In this document: positions 1-7,069 of the stretch, piece by piece
Layout: every line of letters begins with the position of its first letter
Position numbering within the stretch: position 1 is the first letter of the stretch
Notes under the pieces: model-generated
Told to the model about the DNA's origin: nothing
What the model saw: the letters and a program-made list of their open reading frames with translations, nothing else
The model's database searches: none
Program-made: the position numbers and the translations under genes
Origin: Acanthamoeba sp. SK_2022b
Lineage: Eukaryota; Discosea; Longamoebia; Acanthamoebidae
Direction of reading: 5' to 3'
Assembly (NCBI GenBank): GCA_027943245.1
Contig: JANDJZ010001723.1
Coordinates: forward strand, 1 to 24,388
Length of the DNA: 24,388 nucleotides

Positions 1-160
1 TATCTTATTGATTTGTTTTGAGAAAATTTCGACGGCTTGGCAAATCCTAAAAAATTAGAGTATTGATTTAGACCAATTTAGTTTAATGAGAACAATTCTA
101 AGTCAATTTGAACTCAAAGAATTGAATAAGTGGAATTTAGATAAAAGGTTATTACGTTAA
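1..160 (+). CDS. 3' end of an unidentified protein gene (partial)
   Basis: The first 81 bases read through in frame 1, using TGA as Trp at 19-21 and 64-66, to a TAG at 79-81. Frame 2 is open from 59 to TAA at 158-160 and gives a charged tail that includes SQFELKELNKWNLDKRLLR. The two stretches may be one C-terminus broken by a single-base frame break near 50-65, like the other breaks in this window. I do not recognise the protein family. The 5' part lies outside the window, so length and function cannot be judged. Confidence 0.35.
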
Positions 161-439
161 TAACAGAGCACATTTGTTGAAAAGTAATTTTCTTGTGTTG
201 TAACAAGTTAATAATAGATTATTTTATAGATATATTCTTTTGCTGAACTTAAGGAATGTTAAAATATTGAAAAATCGCGTAAACCAATTAGATATTAGAA
301 AAACCTTTTTTCACAAACGTTTTATAATTGCAAAGATTGTAATGTGATTTATAACAATAATTAATAACTAGGTTGTATTTTAATTTCTTTATAAGAATAA
401 ATAAAAATCGATTTTTAAAATTATATGAATGTGTATTAA
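161..439. other. AT-rich spacer with no recognisable gene
   Basis: About 280 bases between the upstream gene fragment and the tRNA cluster. No reading frame of useful length with family-like sequence is seen on either strand. No tRNA cloverleaf or rRNA motif was found. It may hold a promoter or processing signals for the tRNA-rnl transcript, but nothing specific is visible. Confidence 0.5.
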
Positions 440-510
440 AGGGATATAGCCAAAGGGCAAGGCGGTGGGTTTTGAACCCATGATTATAGGTTCGAGTCCT
501 ATTATCCCAA
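440..510 (+). tRNA. trnQ: tRNA-Gln(UUG)
   Basis: Cloverleaf with anticodon stem GTGGG/CCCAT and loop TTTTGAA, giving anticodon UUG. The T arm is ATAGG-TTCGAGT-CCTAT. Acceptor strands are 440-446 and 503-509. Pairs 2-7 are Watson-Crick, but position 1 is A opposite A. The discriminator A at 510 is also the first base of the tRNA-Lys gene, so the two genes overlap by one base. Confidence 0.9.
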
Positions 511-582
511 TTTGTATAGCTCAATTGGTAGAGCAATGGTCTCTTAAACCAGAGGTTTTGGGTTCGAGTCCCAATACACCCA
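510..582 (+). tRNA. trnK: tRNA-Lys(CUU), acceptor positions 1-3 mismatched
   Basis: D arm GCTC-GAGC, anticodon stem ATGGT/ACCAG with loop CTCTTAA (anticodon CUU), and T arm TTGGG-TTCGAGT-CCCAA. The 3' acceptor strand is TACACCC (575-581). The genomic 5' strand ATTTGTA pairs at positions 4-7 but gives A-C, T-C and T-C at 1-3. A mature GGG 5' end would need 5' editing. The C34 wobble base is unusual, because AAA is the common Lys codon here and C34 should read only AAG. Confidence 0.85.
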
Positions 583-608
583 CATAATGTAATATTAATA
601 TAATAAAG

Positions 609-679
609 GAACCCTTCGTCTAATGGTAGGACGTTAACCTTTCACGTTAAGAATATGAGTTCGATTCTCATAGGGTTCA
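609..679 (+). tRNA. trnE: tRNA-Glu(UUC)
   Basis: Anticodon stem TTAAC/GTTAA with loop CTTTCAC gives anticodon UUC. The T arm is ATGAG-TTCGATT-CTCAT. The acceptor stem GAACCCT/AGGGTTC is fully paired over seven bases and needs no editing. This makes it a useful internal control for the mismatched tRNAs around it. Confidence 0.95.
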
Positions 680-693
680 CTTTTAATTAATTA

Positions 694-766
694 TAACCTA
701 TAACTCAGTGGCTAGAGTGCACGCTTGATAAGCGTGAAGTCGATAGTTCGAATCTATCTAGGTCCA
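694..766 (+). tRNA. trnI: tRNA-Ile(GAU), acceptor positions 1-2 mismatched
   Basis: Anticodon stem CACGC/GCGTG with loop TTGATAA gives GAU. The T arm is GATAG-TTCGAAT-CTATC. The 5' strand TAACCTA against 3' TAGGTCC gives T-C and A-C at positions 1-2, then five good pairs. The discriminator A at 766 is followed by CCA at 767-769, which is also the mismatched 5' end of the next tRNA gene. Confidence 0.93.
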
Positions 767-847
767 CCAGGTATGCTGAAATGGTAGACAGGCTGATTTT
801 AGAAATCAGTGGGTAATTCCGTATGGGTTCGAGTCCCATTATCCTCA
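767..847 (+). tRNA. trnL: tRNA-Leu(UAG), acceptor positions 1-3 mismatched
   Basis: Class II tRNA with an extended variable region. Anticodon stem CTGAT/ATCAG with loop TTTAGAA gives UAG (codons CUN). The T arm is ATGGG-TTCGAGT-CCCAT. 5' CCAGGTA against 3' TATCCTC gives C-C, C-T and A-C at positions 1-3; positions 4-7 pair (one G-U). The gene directly abuts tRNA-Ile, and its first three bases spell CCA. Confidence 0.92.
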
Positions 848-2497
848 TTTAATTGAATTTAATTTTTCAAAAATGCTAAGAAAGTTAATTGATACTTTAA
901 AATCAGATCGGTAATTATATAAAATGTACAGAGTAGATAAAGAATATCTATGCACAAAAATAATCGGCGCTTAATCGAGCGAAAATTGTGAGGAGTCGAA
1001 ATATTACTAAGAATTGCAAGTCCCGAACAGGAAACTTAACATTTAAATATTGTTTTTTACTCGGTTAAGTGAAACATCTCAATAACCGAAGGAAAAGAAA
1101 ATAATTAAAGATTTTGTTAGTAATGGTGAGTGAACACAAATTAGCCAGAAAATTTATTAAAAAAACCTAAAAGTTTTATATGAATTAAACACCATAGAGG
1201 GTGATAGTCCCGTATACACTTTTTTTAATAAATATGTATGAGTAAAATAAAATCTGTGAAATTTTATTGGAACAAAGCAGACCCATTTGCTAAGGCTAAA
1301 TACATTTTTGTGACTAATAGTGAACAAGTACTGTGAAGGAAAGGTGAAAAGAATCAGCTAAGAGATCTTGAAATTGTCTACTTTAAGGACTTAAAGCGTT
1401 TAGCGTGATAAGGTGCCTTTTGCATAATGAGCGGGCGATTTCTAAGGGGCTAGCAAACTATAGTTGTTAGATGAAGGTGCAGTGAAAGCGAGCTTTAAAT
1501 AAGCGCTAAGTTAGTTTCTAGAGACTCGATACTAAAGCGATCTATTTACTGCCAGATTGAAAGTACTTTAATACGTACTGAAGGATCGAACCCATGTATG
1601 TTGCATAATACCGGGATGAGCGGTAGCTAGGGGTGAAAGGCTAATCAAGCTTAGTGTTAGCTAGTACTCTACGAAATCTATTTAGGTAGAGCGTTCTGCG
1701 TATATTAGCGTCGGTAGAGCTCTAGGTAGGCAATGGGAACTAATAATTCTACTGAGTTTACTTAAACTACGAATGGCGATAAATTTTTACAGAACAGGCA
1801 GATTGCGGGCGCGAAGGTTCGTAATCAAAAGGGAAACAGCCCAGAATATCAGCTAAAGTCCGTAAAAATAATTAAGTGTATGAAATAACTTACAGCGTTA
1901 TAACAATTAGGAGGTTGGCTTAGAAGCAGCCATCCTTTAAAGAAAGCGTAACAGCTCACTAATTTAAAAAAAGCGCCATAAGGTTTTATAATATAATGGA
2001 CTAAAATTATTTACTGAAGCTATATGAAAATCGGTAGTAGAGTATCTTATATTTTTAAGATGAATTCGTGAGAGTTTATTAGTATATTAAGAGCAAGTAT
2101 GCTTGTATGAGTAGCAAAGAAGAGTGAGAAGCTCTTCCACCGGAAACATAAGGTTTCCTATTTATTTAGAAATTAATTTTAGTAGGGTTAATCGGCCCCT
2201 AAATTCTATAATGAAAATTATAATTGATGGGTATTAAGTTAAAATTCTTAAATTTTTCAGTAAGTGACAAGAGTTTGCGTATTATACATTTTTAAATAAT
2301 TATTTGTGTGATTAAGACTTTTCTGGAAAAAGCTCTGAAAACAAAACCGTACTTAAATCGGCACCGATATTTTGGTAGAGTATACCAAGGTGATAGGATA
2401 ATAATATTGAAGGAACTCGGCAAAATAGCTCCGTAACTTCGGGAGAAGGAGTACCTTTAGCAAGTAATTGTTAATAGGTGTAACAGAATAGAGGGTA

Positions 2498-2528
<31 letters not shown>

Positions 2529-2541
2529 TAAGTTGTAAAAC

Positions 2542-2573
<32 letters not shown>

Positions 2574-2652
2574 AAAGACAAAAAGGATTGGTAGAAATGC
2601 CATGAATATAAATCTCAGTAAACGGCGGCTGTAACCATAACGGTCCTAAGGT

Positions 2653-3405
2653 GAATTTTATTGCCTTCTCTTTTGGTAACAAAAGAGCAAACATTCAACC
2701 GTATGCCGGAACATCCTCAAAAGACTTTAGGTGCACCAACATTACAAGTTGTAGCAAAAATCCGAAGTACACGGGGACAATCGGCAGGAAACTTTATTTA
2801 TAAGGGATCCCCAGAGACTATACGTTGAATATCCAAAAAACACAAAATAATAATTTAATAAAAAAGATGAAAATTGACAAAAACTGAATTGTAGGTTTCA
2901 CGGATGGCGAAGGCTGTTTTTATGTTGGTATAAACAAATTAGAGGATTTAAGATTAGGATATCAAGTCTTGCCAGAATTTCGAATTGTGCAACACAAAAG
3001 AGACATAAAACTCTTATACGCTATCAAAGATTTTTTCGGTCACGGTGTCGTGGTTCCAAATAAATCTAAAGGCTCTGATATTTACGAGTATCGTGTTCGC
3101 AAATTTGACACTTTATGCAATATAATTGTGCCTTTTTTTGAAGCTAATGGGCTATTAACAACTAAAAAATTTAATTTTCTATTTTTTCGCGAAATCATAT
3201 TAATAATGAAACGACAAGAACATTTAACCGAAGTTGGCTTAAATAGAATAATTGAAATAAAAGGTAAAATGAACCGTCACCAAACTCTTGAAAATTAGTA
3301 GTTGTATAGTTAAATTCTTAGTGTTTTTAGGATAAAGAAATAGTCCGAACTTAGCAGAAATGTTAAGTGTATTTGTCACATTAATTAGACAAATTAACAT
3401 ATTTG
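2653..3405 (+). mobile_element. Group I intron 1 of rnl (site equivalent to E. coli 1931)
   Basis: Inserted after exon ...CTAAGGT and before AGCGAAATTCC. The internal guide GCCTT (2663-2667) pairs with exon AAGGT, placing the required U-G pair at the splice site. The last intron base is G (3405). A likely P7 is GACTAT (2816-2821) with ATAGTC (3340-3345). The intron is 753 nt and carries a LAGLIDADG ORF. Confidence 0.88.
2867..3298 (+). CDS. LAGLIDADG homing endonuclease in rnl intron 1
   Basis: A 143-aa protein starting at ATG 2867; codon 7 is TGA, read as Trp. One LAGLIDADG-type motif occurs near residues 8-16 (IVGFTDGEG, with the catalytic acidic residue inside it). A C-terminal HLTEVGLNRIIEIK segment is typical of the family. 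A single motif implies a homodimer, as in I-CreI. The expected role is cleaving intron-less rnl alleles to copy the intron. The protein was assigned by motif; its cleavage site and activity are not shown. The ORF looks intact, so the intron may still be mobile. Confidence 0.88.
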
Positions 3406-3425
3406 AGCGAAATTCCTTGTCGGGT
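3406..3425 (+). rRNA. rnl: 20-nt rnl exon 2 between introns 1 and 2
   Basis: The segment AGCGAAATTCCTTGTCGGGT matches the universally conserved 23S stretch from A1932 to U1951 (E. coli numbering). It is bounded on both sides by group I introns. Its 3' end TCGGGT pairs with the guide of intron 2, so the exon forms most of that intron's P1. Confidence 0.9.
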
Positions 3426-4274
3426 AGAATTGGAACTTGCCCGATTAACACAGTAATGTGTTATAGCAAACCAGCTAATAACGGCGAAACCCTAAGTTTT
3501 AATTAATTTTAAAATATGGCAATACCGTGGGAACGGCTATTCGAGAACTGCAAAAACGAATAGTTGACCCGTAACGACTGAATCGAAAGATGAGATTTGT
3601 CCTTTTAGACAAATAAGACGCTGGCTCCTTTTGTTCAGGTTTACTATGAAGTATAAAAATAAATAGGATTAAATTTTTTAAAATATGAATAATTTGGATT
3701 TAAATCAAAAAAAAACATTAACTGATCCGTTTTGAGTAACTGGTTTTATAGATGGCGAAGGTTGTTTTTTCATTAGCTTTAATTTAAAAGATCGTCTAAC
3801 ATTAGGTGTAGAGGTTAGGCCTAGTTTTTCTGTATCTCAGACCAGAGATAAAGAGGGTTTGAATTTACGTTGTTTACAAGATCTTTTAAGTTTTTTTGAT
3901 TGTGGATTTATACGTTTGTCAAAAAGAGATAACACTTGAAAATATGAGTGTCGAGATTTATCTGATATACGCTTAAAAATTATACCACATTTTGAAAAAT
4001 TTGCATTAAAAACAAAAAAGCTCGCGGATTTTTGGTTATTTAGAGAAGTTGTTAATTCTGTTGCTAGTAAACAGCATTTAAATGAGGTTGGTTTGAGATC
4101 TATAATAGAAATCTCTTATCGAATAAATACAGGTAAAAGAAAACTAACTAAAGACTCGTTATTGTCTAAAATTAATTCAAAAAAATTATAATTAATTTTT
4201 TAATATATTTCTAACGTAAATTAAGGGTGATGATATAGTCTAAACTTTTTTGAAAGAAAAAGATTAAGTTTTTG
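3426..4274 (+). mobile_element. Group I intron 2 of rnl (site equivalent to E. coli 1951)
   Basis: Inserted after ...TGTCGGGT. The guide GCCCGA (3439-3444) pairs with exon TCGGGT, giving the splice-site U-G pair. ATAGTC at 4235-4240 is a probable 3' strand of P7. The 3' boundary is uncertain by one base, because G4274 and G4275 could each be the terminal intron G. The intron is about 849 nt and carries a LAGLIDADG ORF. Confidence 0.86.
3685..4191 (+). CDS. LAGLIDADG homing endonuclease in rnl intron 2
   Basis: A 168-aa protein starting at ATG 3685 and ending at TAA 4189-4191. TGA is used twice for Trp (codon 17 and a later codon at 3938-3940). One motif, VTGFIDGEG, lies near residues 18-26. 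The C-terminal HLNEVGLRSIIEI resembles the matching segment of the intron 1 protein, so the two endonucleases are probably related. Expected role: intron mobility, possibly maturase help in splicing. It would be split by UGA under the standard code, which is why a standard-code search misses it. Confidence 0.87.
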
Positions 4275-4908
4275 GAGTTCCGACCTGCATGAATGGTGTA
4301 ACGACTTCCCTACTGTCTCCAGTATTAACCTAGTGAAATTAAATTTGCTGTGAAGATGCAGTATAAAAATGATTGGACGGAAAGACCCTGTACACCTTTA
4401 CTATAATCATAGATTGTTTTTAAAATATTAGTTATGTAGTATAAGTAGTATGCTTATAAGACCTTAACGCTAGTTAATTGTTTAGGCGAACAGTGAAATT
4501 CTACTTTTCTAATTTTTAAAACTAACTACACGCGTAGGATATTCTATGATTGGTAGTTTGACTGGGGTGGTCGCCTTCTAAATAGTAACGAAGGCGTGCA
4601 AAAGGTAGTTATTGCTAATTTCAAATTAGTTAAAAATTTAATGGTAAAAGATTGCTTGACTGGGTAGATTGACAAATCGAATCAGAGACGTAAGTCGGCC
4701 ATAGTGATCAAATAGTGCTGTATGGAAGGGCTATTGCTTAACGGATAAAAGGTACGTCAGGGATAACAGGCTAATGGGCCCTAAGAGTCCTTATCGACGG
4801 GCTTGTTTGGTACCTCGATGTCGACTCATCACATCCTGGAGCTGCAGGCGGTTCCAAGGGTTAGGCTGTTCGCCTATTAAAGTGGTACGTGAGTTGGGTT
4901 TAGAACGT

Positions 4909-5661
4909 AGACAACACTGCGTTAGTTTATGGTAACATAAATTGTAGCATTAACTTATATCGGTGAAGCCCCACTCTTTTTGTGAACTGGAAGAAGGGTA
5001 ATACCGAGGGAAAATATAAACTATTTAGAAAAAATAAAAAATATGCAAAAAAATCAATTTAAAAAATTAAATAATGAGCAATTGGCTTACTTAGCTGGAT
5101 TTCTTGAGGCGGATGGTTGTTTTTTGGCTCAAATCGTTCCAGGAGTTCAGTATAGGTATAAACATACTATACGTATAAGTATAGTTTTCTACCAAAAAAA
5201 GGATAAGCATTGGTATTTTCTTCAACTTAAAAATTTAATAGGTCTGGGCACTATTCGTTTTAGAAACGATGGAATGCTTGAATATTCTATTATTGGAGCG
5301 GGTTTAGTAAAAAAGTTTTTAGGTATGCTATTTCCGTATTTAGTTTTAAAAAAGAATCTTGCTATTTTAATTTTTCGCATTATTAAGGGGTTAAACGATG
5401 TGGAAAACGAGGCTGACTTCTTGGAGGTTTGTAAATTAGTGGACGAAGTTGCTGATCACACGTATTCTAAGAGAAGAAAGAATACTTCCTTAACTGTAAA
5501 AAATAGTTTATCATTACCTGTAGAGACTGAGGAATAGCTTAAAAAAGTAATTCCCGATAGTTCCAAACTCCTCGGAATTATAATACGTTAACTCCATATA
5601 ATTTTTTTTTTTTATGGATGAAGATATAGTCCATGCCACTAGTAATGGTGGATTTTGCATG
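4909..5661 (+). mobile_element. Group I intron 3 of rnl (site equivalent to E. coli 2593)
   Basis: Inserted in the peptidyl-transferase region between GAACGT and CGTGAGACAG. The guide GCGTT (4919-4923) pairs with exon AACGT and gives the U-G splice pair. ATAGTC at 5626-5631 is the probable P7 3' strand. The last intron base is G (5661). This is the same site occupied by the I-CreI intron in Chlamydomonas chloroplasts. Length 753 nt. Confidence 0.88.
5043..5537 (+). CDS. LAGLIDADG homing endonuclease in rnl intron 3 (I-CreI-like)
   Basis: A 164-aa protein starting at ATG 5043. The single LAGLIDADG motif is at residues 17-25 (LAGFLEADG), with the acidic catalytic position before the final Gly. 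The basic, aromatic middle region and the length match the homodimeric I-CreI family, known from introns at this rRNA site. The C-terminus is lysine- and arginine-rich. The frame is intact, with no TGA codons. The endonuclease role is inferred from motif and position; activity cannot be judged from sequence. Confidence 0.9.
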   Translation: MQKNQFKKLNNEQLAYLAGFLEADGCFLAQIVPGVQYRYKHTIRISIVFYQKKDKHWYFLQLKNLIGLGTIRFRNDGMLEYSIIGAGLVKKFLGMLFPYLVLKKNLAILIFRIIKGLNDVENEADFLEVCKLVDEVADHTYSKRRKNTSLTVKNSLSLPVETEE

Positions 5662-5966
5662 CGTGAGACAGTTCGGTTCCTATCTGTCATTTTACGAAAA
5701 CTAAAAAAATGTTTCTTTTGTACGAGAGGATTGAGAAATGTATACCACTGGTAAATCGATTGTATTGTATTTAGCATTGTCGAGTAGCTACGTATAAATT
5801 TTATAATTGCTGAAAGCATATAAGCGAGAAAATAATTTTTAAGTTTTCTTTAAAAGGTTGTAGATAATAACCCTTTAGGTGGAGAATTTTAATTGGTAAC
5901 AATTTTGTTTATCCATTCTAATATTTCTTATAATTTTTATATATGACTTCTTTGCAATTTTTACCT

Positions 5967-5998
5967 TAGGTTTATTTTTTTATAAAAAAATAAACCTA
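5967..5998. repeat. 32-bp perfect palindrome between rnl and tRNA-Met
   Basis: TAGGTTTATTTTTTTA is followed at once by its exact reverse complement TAAAAAAATAAACCTA, so 16-bp arms have no spacer. The 3' arm includes the 5' acceptor strand of the following tRNA-Met gene (5992-5998). It could be a processing or termination signal for rnl. Confidence 0.8.
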
Positions 5999-6062
5999 TA
6001 GTTTAATGGTAAAATATTTCGCTCATAACGAAAGGTTATTGGTTCGATTCCAATTAGGCCTA
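5992..6062 (+). tRNA. trnM: tRNA-Met(CAU), elongator type; positions 2-3 mismatched
   Basis: Anticodon stem TTTCG/CGAAA with loop CTCATAA gives CAU. It lacks the three G-C pairs of initiators, so it is elongator Met, or possibly an Ile tRNA with modified C34. 5' AAACCTA against 3' TAGGCCT gives A-C at positions 2 and 3; the other positions pair. T arm ATTGG-TTCGATT-CCAAT. Confidence 0.9.
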
Positions 6063-6092
6063 CCTAATAAAAACTCTATTAGCTTTTTCTGG

Positions 6093-6163
6093 TTTTGCAT
6101 AGTTTAATGGTAAAATCAATACCTTGCACGTATTAGATATCAGTTCGATTCTGATTGCGTCCA
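6093..6163 (+). tRNA. trnA: tRNA-Ala(UGC), acceptor positions 1-3 mismatched
   Basis: Anticodon stem AATAC/GTATT with loop CTTGCAC gives UGC. T arm ATCAG-TTCGATT-CTGAT. 5' TTTTGCA against 3' TGCGTCC gives T-C, T-C and T-T at positions 1-3, a wobble at 4 and good pairs at 5-7. A functional stem requires replacing the first three bases. Confidence 0.92.
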
Positions 6164-6175
6164 GAAATTTAGGGT

Positions 6176-6248
6176 TTTAGTGTAGCATAATAGGTAATGT
6201 GTCTGTTTTGGGAACAGAAGATTACAGGTTCGAGTCCTGTCACTCTGA
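6176..6248 (+). tRNA. trnP: tRNA-Pro(UGG), acceptor positions 1-3 non-canonical
   Basis: Anticodon stem TCTGT/ACAGA with loop TTTGGGA gives UGG. T arm ACAGG-TTCGAGT-CCTGT. 5' TTTAGTG against 3' CACTCTG gives T-G, T-T and T-C at positions 1-3 and Watson-Crick pairs at 4-7. Confidence 0.93.
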
Positions 6249-6274
6249 TCCTTATTTATTTTTAAAAAACAGGT

Positions 6275-6347
6275 GTTAGTGTAACTTAATTGGTAAAGAG
6301 TTAACTTGTCGAGTTAAAAGATGCAGGTTCGAGTCCTGTCACTCTCA
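6275..6347 (+). tRNA. trnD: tRNA-Asp(GUC), acceptor positions 2-3 mismatched
   Basis: Anticodon stem TTAAC/GTTAA with loop TTGTCGA gives GUC. T arm GCAGG-TTCGAGT-CCTGT. 5' GTTAGTG against 3' CACTCTC pairs at position 1 (G-C) and at 4-7, but gives T-T and T-C at 2-3. Confidence 0.93.
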
Positions 6348-6370
6348 CTTGTTATTAATGTTGAATGTAA

Positions 6371-6432
6371 GGCGGAATTGCGCCAGGTTAAAAATACCTA
6401 AATAATCCACGGGTTCTAGCTAAGTTAACCCG
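6371..6432 (+). ncRNA. Three-hairpin structured spacer, possible small RNA
   Basis: In the 110-nt gap before orf148, three perfect hairpins follow each other: GGCG/CGCC (6371-6384), AGGT/ACCT with a 7-nt loop (6385-6399), and CGGGTT/AACCCG with an 11-nt loop (6410-6432). It is more GC-rich than its surroundings. The layout recalls a tRNA, but base 33 of the middle loop is A rather than U, and the last loop is not a T loop. It may be a decayed tRNA, a small RNA or a processing element. Confidence 0.4.
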
Positions 6433-6457
6433 AAATTAAAAAAAAATATAAAAAAAG

Positions 6458-6904
6458 ATGTACAACGAAATATATGATGTATCTACTTATGAAAATTTAT
6501 TTGTTTTTATTGATTTTCCGCCACTTCCGCCATATGAGCATATTCCTTGAGATTACTATAGCGCACTAGAGATGTTAGCATCTAAAAAACGTTATCAGGT
6601 GAATTTAGATGATATGTTAAAATTTATATATGCGCACAAAGCAGATGGTATACCTGAGTGGTATATGAAGGTGCGGATGATGCGTAGGCCTACACTTTTT
6701 CAATGTGAAATAATGATGCCTTTCCTTTTTCTTCATCCCCAGTATGATCCAATGCGTCTTGGTTATGTGACTTTTGCGACTATGGAGCAAATTTTCCAAT
6801 TTGGTTATCAAAGGGATTTGTACCCGGAAATAATATTTAACGCTATAGATTCTATGTTACTTCGTGCTGCAGTAGAACACCCTCTTATGTATGATTCTAT
6901 GTAA
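6458..6904 (+). CDS. Hypothetical protein, 148 aa (orf148)
   Basis: Open from ATG 6458 to TAA 6902-6904, with one TGA read as Trp (codon 33). ATG 6458 is the first in frame and follows an A-rich stretch; starting at 6572 would drop 38 residues. The N-terminal third is acidic and rich in Tyr and Pro (FVFIDFPPLPPYEHIPW). The middle is basic (KKRYQVNLDDML, KVRMMRRPT), and Met and Phe are frequent in the last half. No clear membrane segment or known motif is seen. It sits alone between tRNA-Asp and initiator tRNA-Met. An intact frame in a compact genome suggests a real gene, possibly a fast-evolving ribosomal protein; I do not recognise it. Confidence 0.7.
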
Positions 6905-6946
6905 ATTGAGGGTGATTTACAAATTTTTTAAACAGTAAAAATCGTT

Positions 6947-7018
6947 CTGGAGGTGGTGTAAATGGAAACATACCGGGCTCATGCCCCGACGCTGCAGGTT
7001 CGAGTCCTGCCCTCCTCA
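6947..7018 (+). tRNA. trnfM: Initiator tRNA-fMet(CAU), positions 1-2 mismatched
   Basis: Anticodon loop CTCATGC gives CAU. The anticodon stem carries GGG/CCC at 29-31/39-41, the initiator hallmark. T arm GCAGG-TTCGAGT-CCTGC. 5' CTGGAGG against 3' CCTCCTC gives C-C and T-T at positions 1-2; positions 3-7 pair. Bacterial initiators also lack pair 1-72, so position 1 alone would not prove editing. Confidence 0.93.
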
Positions 7019-7039
7019 ACCTTTTAAAGATATTATACA

Positions 7040-7066
7040 TATGCTCATAATTCCATTACGAGCATA
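7040..7066 (+). other. Hairpin in the spacer before rns
   Basis: TATGCTC (7040-7046) and GAGCATA (7060-7066) form a 7-bp perfect stem with a 13-nt loop, just upstream of the estimated rns 5' end. It probably marks a processing site between tRNA-fMet and rns. Confidence 0.45.
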
Positions 7067-7069
7067 ACA

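Larger units (their letters stand above)
870..5940 (+). rRNA. rnl: Large subunit ribosomal RNA, four exons and three group I introns
   Basis: Core of the mitochondrial large ribosomal subunit (23S-like). Landmarks: the helix 69 motif TAACGGTCCTAAG at 2638-2650, the 20-nt exon at 3406-3425, TTCCGACCTGCATGAATGG from 4278, the peptidyl-transferase region near 4880-4908, CGTGAGACAGTTCGG from 5662, and the sarcin-ricin loop GTACGAGAGG from 5720. Exons are about 870-2652, 3406-3425, 4275-4908 and 5662-about 5940, giving roughly 2.7 kb of mature RNA. Both ends are estimates: the 5' end lies soon after tRNA-Leu, and the 3' end was placed by a CTAAT-containing segment resembling the extreme 3' part of 23S RNA. 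Intron boundaries come from exon conservation plus a P1 helix with a U-G pair at each 5' splice site. Confidence 0.93.

Noticed and set aside
288..536. Minus-strand ORF of 82 aa
   Set aside because: It runs antisense through the tRNA-Gln gene and into tRNA-Lys, has low-complexity AT-rich composition and no family resemblance.
2509..2694. Minus-strand ORF of 61 aa
   Set aside because: It lies antisense to conserved rnl helix 69 sequence and the start of intron 1; chance frame.
5514..5819. Minus-strand ORF of 101 aa
   Set aside because: It is antisense to the end of intron 3 and the sarcin-ricin region of rnl; no plausible protein features.
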